Source: Hemerocallis citrina (lineage: Eukaryota; Streptophyta; Magnoliopsida; Asparagales; Asphodelaceae). Taken from it: 64,000 nt of DNA. Of the stretch, positions 57,399 to 64,000 are shown piece after piece. The position numbers were made by a program, and so were the translations under genes. The stretch lies in assembly GCA_017893485.1 (NCBI GenBank), contig CM030368.1:178370504-178434503 (forward strand), written 5' to 3'. How positions within the stretch are numbered: the first letter of the stretch is position 1; every line of letters begins with the position of its first letter. The notes below the pieces were generated by a model. It searched no databases and was not told where the DNA came from. It saw only the letters and a list, made by a program, of their open reading frames with translations.

Positions 57399-60205
57399 AA
57401 TTGTAATTTTTATGAGTGTTTAGTTGGAATTTGAGACTGATTGTGGATAGTAGTAGTTTTTTTTATTGATAATATGATGTCATATCCTGGACTGTTTCAT
57501 GTCTACTATTGAAGGGTCCTTCATAGTAAAAATTTACAAATCCATCTTCTCTCCCTTTTCTGGCCATCTCCTTTTCAATGGATCTATCCCATAAGTCTTG
57601 CTTCCGCAAAGAGACTATCTTGTCTCCTCAAGGTGATATAAAAATCCTAGCTTTTTTCGATTTGATAGATGTAGATTGAGCAGGCTTTGAAAATCAGCAA
57701 ATCTAATTAAAAAGATTATCTTTTTTTTTCCTTTCTTAATTTTTAGTGCAAAGGATAGGCATGAGGAAATTAGTTACTTTTGGTCAAGTACATTAAAATT
57801 TGACACTAGTTTCACTTGATTTTAAAGGCATATTTTCTTCTATCTATATGACATTAAATGCGCATAAACTATTTTCATAATTAGACATTGTTCAGGCGCT
57901 CTGGTGGGTTCCCACGGACAGAAAAAGGTTGCAGTTTTGATAAATTTTTTTTAGTGATTACTTCTTTGGTCCGAACCAAGTTTTTATTGTTCTTCTCTAT
58001 TCATAGACTACTTTGATCCAAGAGTCTGAAGTAAAACAATCATAGTTCTTTCGAGTTTACATTTTAATATTGATGCTATTGTTAAGGTTAACTTTCAACC
58101 ATTAGATCTCTAAAAAGCTATTAAAATTCTTCAACTGGCCTACATCATTGCAGAAATTGTGCATTTTCTCCTCTTGAATAGTTTGACATACTAAACTTAT
58201 GTTCTCCAACACCATACCATAACATTGTCAACTACGCTTGCAGTCAAATTTCATAGATACACTTCAAGGACTTGCCCCCCTGATGTTTTTGTATAACAAA
58301 TTACTTAATTCCAATGCATGATTCTGAAATCAAACAAGATATTTCAGTACATTATGAAATCAAACCAGAGTTTTCACTGAACCAGAACTTAAAAAAAATA
58401 TAAATCAATAATCTCTAAAACACAAAGTCGACCTTTAAATCTTCCTAAAAAAAAATTCTCATCAAAATTTGTTATGTTTATTTCATGTTGATAATAGCAT
58501 TTATTTTAATCTATATATACTTAATTAACTCTTACCACATACAGAATTGTATGCTATTATATGCATCAGATGATGCGACAAATGGAAAAGATTCAGATGA
58601 TTTGAATACTTATGACACTACTTGAACATATGTGTTTTCACAAGTGAATTAAACAAGATAAAAGTTGAATAAAGTAAAGAGAAAGACAATTGTAAGCTTT
58701 CTGATTCACTAAAATAAAAAAATCAATTGTCATAAATAGGATGACCTCTTGATCACTTCACATACAGAGAAGGAACTTGTAATAGAAATTATGTTCTAAC
58801 ACTGTCACTAATGAAGATGTTCGCACATGTTTTGACTTCAACCATGACACTGGAAAGAGTAATCAGAGAATGTATCCTAAAGCTAAACCCTTTTATCCCT
58901 GCTCAAAACCTTATTTCAGAAAATATTTGTAGGTTATTTGAAGGTGGTGACCATTCCGATGCGGTAGATTGACATAACGAGAGGTGTCTCAAGGATCCTT
59001 CAAAGCGAGAACCTAATCCTAAATCTACAATTCCTCAACATATTTTGCATACCGAGACTCAGATAAATTCGTAATTCAATCTAGGATTCTTTTTTGTGTT
59101 GGATTAGATTGGCAGTTCAAGGGAGGGAATTCATTTGAAAAGTATGTTCGACAAACAATAGGTGTTAAGTTCGTTTAAATGTGGTTGCTGAAAATTGTCC
59201 ACATACTTTTTTTCAGCCCTCCCGATTCTCATTTAGCATTGCATTTCATTTTAAATTTTTTAAATTAATTTTATTTGATTATTTGCATAATATGATGTAA
59301 AAGAGACTAAAGCCCTTATTTTGGCATGTGGATTTTGAGGTGGGGGTGGAATTGAAATTATGGTTTGTAGATGGATTATGTATATGTAGTATTTAGTGTG
59401 ATTGGATGAAATATATAAAATTTAGTCTTTCTTCCTGGTCTTTAACTTTAGTATTATTTCTCATTTAGGAATGGCTGAAAAAAATGTTGATTGTGAAGTT
59501 GTAGTTGACGGAGAAAATATTGCAGATAAATGGCAAATTGAGTTTGCCTGAAGTGCACACATTATTTCTATCTGCATACTATTTGTGTAAATTTCTTAAT
59601 GTAAGCAACAGTCTTCCTGTTTGCTATAAACTTTCACAGCATTCCATTTGCCAACTTAAATTAGATATTTTTGTATTCACCCTGCCATTTTGATTATTGG
59701 TTGTTCTTTCACCTTTAAATGGTCGATCAACATTCCCATCACTCCCATATATAGTCTCAGCTTGAATACCACACAAAATTAATTGATTTATTTATAAGCT
59801 TTTATTTGATGTAGTTTGTTTTGGGTTACATAGCACTTTCAATGTAAACATCCTACTCTTCTTGTGAACCTAGGATAGAAGAGATACTATAATAAGCATT
59901 TACCTTTTAGTGAAAATTGCATAGTACAAGTAGCTTGTAGTTTAAATCAAACTGTGTCATTATAACTATAATATGGCGTAGTACAAATTTCAAAAATGGA
60001 AATAAGTAACATTTGAGGTACATTTCTTGTCATTTAGTTTTTATTAATAGTATTCATAGTGTATGAAAAAATAAGTATTCTTATTTGGAGATTTTCGACA
60101 AGTTCTTCAAGTGGTACCAGTAGAACGAGGGAATCGAGGATTGCTTCTACCTTAGTAAAATCAGATCTATGCCAAGAAATGGAAATTATATAATTACAAA
60201 AAAAT
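57399..60205. other. Helitron interior, AT-rich, no clear gene
   Basis: Short open stretches only (for example 59505-59693). A segment near 58800-59060 has a less AT-rich composition and could be a captured exon, but no family is recognised. Confidence 0.35.
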
Positions 60206-60511
60206 ATGAGGGCAATATTAGATCTATTATTCATTGACTTATTACTTCAAGTAGGGAACAGAGGGGAGTCCGTTGTCGGCGATGATTTAGTTCAAATTTC
60301 AAAGGAGATGATCATTGAATACTTAAACTATGAAGTATCTGAGCATGCCTTGCTTGATAGTGTTTTTGCTCCACTCCATCAACATGCACACTCTATTGGC
60401 TACATCACCAAACGTGATATTTTAGCAGTGAACATTGAGTGCGTTAATTCATTAAACGATGAAATGATTGCTAAATTTCCTAGAGAAAAAAGTTCCTTAC
60501 TACAGTTTTGA
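60206..60511 (+). pseudogene. PIF1-type (Helitron) helicase C-terminal fragment
   Basis: LLLQVGNRGESVVGDDLVQI, then HSIGYITKRDILAVNIECVN and SLNDEMIAKFPREKS. This follows the plant PIF1/Helitron helicase pattern: a WLLRVGxG block, a VFP block, then RAILxxxNxxVDxINxxxLxxxPGE. The stop at 60511 truncates it. With Helitron termini around it, it is most simply the element's own RepHel helicase in decay, though capture of a host PIF1 gene is possible. Confidence 0.7.
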
Positions 60512-61072
60512 CTCATAATTTATAACAACAATAATTTGTTAGCACATATATCTTATGCCTTATTTAAACATATATTTTACAAATAATATACTAGATCCTC
60601 TTTATGCATAAACCTAATAGAATTACCACCATACTCTTTCAACTATTGTTTGCAAGGAATATGCAATCAATTTCTAGAACATAAGCTTTGATGACACCAT
60701 GGCTGGAGTATTCTTGAGAAAATAATGATTAATCTTATGAAAAATACAATGAAATCAATTTAAGATTTACTGATTTGTTCTTTTTTTTAAATATCTTATT
60801 TTTATATCTTTATGTTTTAGATTAGACAATTATTTACATGTTATTTTGTTTAATCAAGACCATATATAATATTTAGAGTTATTAATATTGAAATTTTAAG
60901 TATTTTGTGTACATAATTAATATATAGTGTTCATACTTTATATTCATTTGAGTTCATAATGAATTTTTTTTTCCTATAATTGATTTTCTAAAAAAAATAG
61001 AACATTATTAAAATATTCAAGTGTCATGTTCACCAAGCCACGTGCACTTGGTGCACGATAAATTTCAACTAG

Positions 61073-61103
<31 letters not shown>

Positions 61104-61134
61104 ACGGAAAGACCCTTGCCAATTTTTTTTTATA
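61073..61134. repeat. (TA)n tract and short spacer
   Basis: (TA)n at 61073-61100 directly after the Helitron end, then 34 bp without signal. Confidence 0.8.
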
Positions 61135-61707
61135 TCAACAGTAACTATAAAGGAGAGTTGGGGTTATGTAACCAAACAAACATGTGCAATGCACGTGTAT
61201 AACTAACATAAAGGAGGTCTTAGGTTCGATGTCAGACAATGTCGGAAATTTTACTTTATATATATTAAGACATGAATCACACGTGTAAATTACTAGTATT
61301 TTTTAGTTTAAATAATGGGAGAGTTGGGGTTTTCATTTGTAGACAACCTGTAATTGGTAGATATTCAACTATCTAATCTCAACCATTCATTTACTCAAAT
61401 GTTGTTAGTTACCATAATACTCTCAAAGTTCAAATTTATTTACGACATAATTATTTACAAAAGTGCAACTCATATAAAATAAAAGTTTGTGCCACTAGGG
61501 GTAAAGAGTATGTGGTGAGTAAAGGGAGGTCTCAGGTTCGAGGCCAGATTACGTCTTATTATTTACTATATAAAAAAGAATAATTAGAATGTGCCTCTCA
61601 CATGCAGATTACTATCTAATATTATAATAAGAGAAAGCCTTAGTGTTATTTGTAAATCTACCAACGCGTGCATTGCATGTGCATAACTAATATGAAGGAG
61701 GTCTCAG
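61135..61707 (+). mobile_element. Head-to-tail array of small Helitrons, interrupted by hAT
   Basis: Plus orientation. Copy 1 ends CTAG at 61293-61296; copy 2 (GGGAGAGTTGGGGTT... to GCAGATTACTAT, about 61300-61614) is the same subfamily as 54685-55360 inverted; copy 3 starts TCTAATATTATAATAAGAG at 61615 and is cut at 61707 within GAGGTCTCAG by the hAT end. The conserved GAGGTCTYAGGTTCGA box is in copies 1 and 2. Confidence 0.6.
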
Positions 61708-62232
61708 TAGGGTTGGCAAACGGGTCGACCGGACCGGGTCGGGTAGAACCCGTCCGGGTTGGAACCTAAATAGGGCGGGTTCAAGTCGGATCGGCGTGTT
61801 AACCGGGCCAGCCCGGGCCGGGTTGGATTAGGAAAATCTCGACCCAGCCAACCCGCGAACCCATTCAGGTCCAACCCGGGTCAGGTCGGGTCATGGGTTG
61901 GCCCGTCTATTTAAACTATATATTTTTTTTAACTAAAAAAAATCTAATTTTAATAATAAGAAAAAAAATGTAATAATAATAATAAGAATCAAAGAGTGAA
62001 ATTGTTAAAAATAAAATTGTATATATTATTAATATGATTTCAACTTATACAAGTTTTCAAATTTTTTATAAGAAACAAAGATTTTCTACAAATTTGTTCT
62101 ATACAATAACAAATTTCTTCAATTATCCAACTTATTTATAAAAAACAAAGATTTTATACAATTTTTTATACATTTACAATTTTCTTCAATTTGTTGTTGT
62201 TTTTGTTGGTCTTCAATTCTTCATGTTGGTTG

Positions 62233-63352
62233 CTACTGTTGTTGTTGTTGTTCTTCCGGTGAGTTGCTTCCACTTGTAGACGTGTCGAACCCTATTCCTT
62301 GAGTTCTATCTTCGGCCTTCATCCAGTCTTCCGTGCAGACGAGCATCTCTAACGATTGGGGCTTCAAGTGATTCATGTAATCAGTTAGAACCCTGCCACT
62401 TGTAAAAAATGCACTTTCTGAAGTAACTGTAGAGACATGAGAAGTTGGTAGATCTTTAGCCATATATTTAAGATATATGTATGTTCATGGTCTTTCCACC
62501 ATTGTAAAATATCATGTGTAGAAGTAAATCTTTCAGAATCTTGTTGATTATACCAATGTAATTTATTTGGTTGAATAGTCATAGGTTTTTTTGATTGAAT
62601 TTGTGCAAGTAAATTAAATATGGCATCATCTAATTTATTCTTATCCTTACCTCTAGAAATAGCAGAAGAAGAACTAACTAAACTAGTTGTACTACTAGAT
62701 GCAAAACTTCTATCATAAAAATTATACAAGTTATTTAATGTCGATTCAAAACTAGCTAAAAACGTTTCGCAATCAATTTCAGATTCATCTTCCCCAAGTA
62801 AAGTAAAAAATATTTCAATCAAACTCTTCGTACCTTCTAATTTGATACGAGGATCCATCACAGAAGCAATACAATATAACATTGGAGGAGGACTAAAATA
62901 CTTTAAAATTCTGGTGTAACAATATGACCAATATAAACATCATCGATCATTTCTTTGAAAGTTTGCATCATAGTAACTATTAAAATAAAAATGCTACTAA
63001 AAGTAGATTCATAAGATTTTGAAAATTTTAAAGTTGTGGTTTTAAAAGGTTCTAAAAAATTTAACAAAGATTCGGCATAATACCAAGCTTCGGGGGTCAT
63101 TTGATAATTTGGCATATTTTTTACAAGACAAAAATTATTTATACATGCTTTATATTGAGTACAACATTTAGTAAATCATAAGTAGAGATCCATCGGTGTT
63201 TAACATCCTTTGAAAATTTTCTAAAATGTAAATTTTTAAGCTTACACCATGCTTTCCATTCTTGAAATATGGTGCCACTTAATGCAATAAAATGTACACA
63301 ATTTCTAATGTTAACTATATATGGGTCGGTTATTTTTAATGCATCTTAAACA
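62233..63352 (-). pseudogene. hAT transposase, middle and C-terminal part
   Basis: In order on the minus strand: KAWCKLKNLHF and KHRWISTYD (about 63190-63280), AWYYAESLLNFLEPF (about 63070), VMDPRIKLEG (DUF4413-like region, about 62850), then after a shift near 62470 the dimerisation domain DLPTSHVSTVTSESAFFTSG, LKPQSLEMLVCTEDWM, ending in a Gln run. The SESAF(S)xGGR pattern is the hAT C-terminal dimerisation domain (Dimer_Tnp_hAT), here with FFTSGR. Stops or shifts near 63115-63180, 62900 and 62470. Homologue: RICESLEEPER-type domesticated or mobile hAT. Confidence 0.88.
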
Positions 63353-63358
63353 CATAAA

Positions 63359-63895
63359 TCTATACTATTATTAAGCAAAGCCTCATTTTAGCGTCTTTTT
63401 ACTATCATGCCCCCATATACATAAAAGCTTTAAAAAAAATATAAGGTTAATTTTGTAATTTTCACTTCACATTTAAAGTCTCCATAAAATCTATATCTAT
63501 ACTATTATTAAGCAAAGCCCCATTTTAGCGTCTTTTTAGTATCATGCCCCCATATACATAAAATCTAAAAAAAAAAATATAAGGTTAATTTTGTAATTTT
63601 CACTTCACATTTAAAGTCTCCATAAAATCTATATACTATTATTAAGCAAAGCCCCATTTTGACAGCTTTTTACTATCATGTCCCCATATACATAAAAAAA
63701 GCTTTAAAAAATATATAAGGTTAATTCTGTAATTTTCACTTCACATTTAAAGTCTCCATAAAATTCTGTTTCCTCAAAAATTGAAACCATCTCTTCTTCT
63801 CCCTCCATCGAAGCCGTGCATTGCACGTGCATATCCCCAGTGCAAATTGCACATGCTAACCCATAAAAACATGCATTGCACGTGCGGACTACTAG
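63359..63895 (+). mobile_element. 537 bp Helitron with three 5' ends, inserted in hAT
   Basis: 5' TCTATACTATTATTAAGC at 63359, repeated at 63496 and (as TCTATATACTATT) at 63629, each followed by AAGCC-CATTTT; period about 135 bp. The 3' end is CTAG at 63892-63895 after a GCATTGCACGTGC stem; GCACGTGC-type stems also precede it at 63818-63850. Host bases are A before TC and T after CTAG. Removing it restores the hAT frame exactly, and no bases are duplicated. Confidence 0.9.
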
Positions 63896-64000
63896 TTTAA
63901 AATATGACATGCACATCTAATATGAAAAATATCGTCACATGGAAAAGCTAATTGTGTTTGTAATATACTAATTGATACATTGTTGTTAGATGCATTATCA
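63896..64000 (-). pseudogene. hAT transposase, upstream fragment
   Basis: The minus strand from 64000 reads DNASNNVSISILQTQL and FHIRCACHIL, the conserved hAT (D)NASNN and RCxCHILNL region. It continues past the Helitron into NLCV at 63358 in frame, where one later codon is a stop. The N-terminal BED finger lies outside the window. Confidence 0.88.

Larger units (their letters stand above)
61708..64000 (-). mobile_element. hAT transposon (right part outside the window)
   Basis: The left end TAGGGTTGGCAAACGGG is followed by about 200 bp of GC-rich GGGTCGG/CCGACCC clusters, the usual hAT terminus of this type. The minus-strand transposase reads toward this end. The insertion splits a Helitron copy (GAGGTCTCAG). 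The 8 bp TSD cannot be checked because the other end lies beyond 64000. Confidence 0.8.

Overview
The window is a 64 kb block of AT-rich plant nuclear DNA made almost entirely of transposable elements. I see no convincing intact host gene, no tRNA, no rRNA and no CRISPR array. A flowering plant, probably a eudicot, is suggested by a roughly 10 kb SIRE-like Ty1/copia element primed by initiator tRNA-Met, Tat-type and chromodomain Ty3/gypsy elements, CACTA, hAT and PIF/Harbinger-like DNA transposons, many short Helitrons, and LINEs with zf-RVT. The species cannot be read from the sequence.

Layout. 1-2755: 3' half of a decayed chromodomain Ty3/gypsy element and its LTR. 2756-7261: Helitron copies (minus strand) and a diverged tandem repeat. 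7262-22983: a four-level nest. A LINE RT gene is split by a SIRE-like copia element (7514-21954, TSD TTTTC). The copia RT/RNase H is split by a CACTA element (11718-16202, TSD GAT), which holds a small Helitron (15189-15398). 23629-37214: a second, older copia element (minus) whose leader plus gag is triplicated at exactly 1050 bp spacing, flanked by two copies of a 3.4 kb leader-LTR-flank segment that carries paired palindrome-rich MITEs. 37203-39462: 5'-truncated LINE. 39594-41041: element with about 300 bp inverted termini. 41387 to about 52740: pol-deleted Tat-like Ty3/gypsy element (minus) with about 2 kb of tandem stem-loop repeats in its 3' region and a 3.5 kb solo LTR inserted in gag. 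53464-54133: a third palindrome-rich MITE. 54402-61707: Helitron territory, with tandem small copies in both orientations and a 4.2 kb copy carrying a PIF1-type helicase remnant. 61708 to the end: hAT element whose transposase is split by a 537 bp Helitron with three successive 5' ends.

Several insertions are provable inside the window: removing the inserted element and one TSD copy, or nothing for the Helitron, re-opens the interrupted reading frame. The most unusual signals are (1) the gypsy 3' stem-loop array, where arm sequences change but stay complementary; (2) the MITE family built of many short palindromes with changing but matched arms; (3) the GTCGACT motif scattered more than 30 times through one copia element only; (4) the exact gag triplication; and (5) Helitrons with multiplied 5' ends and head-to-tail arrays.
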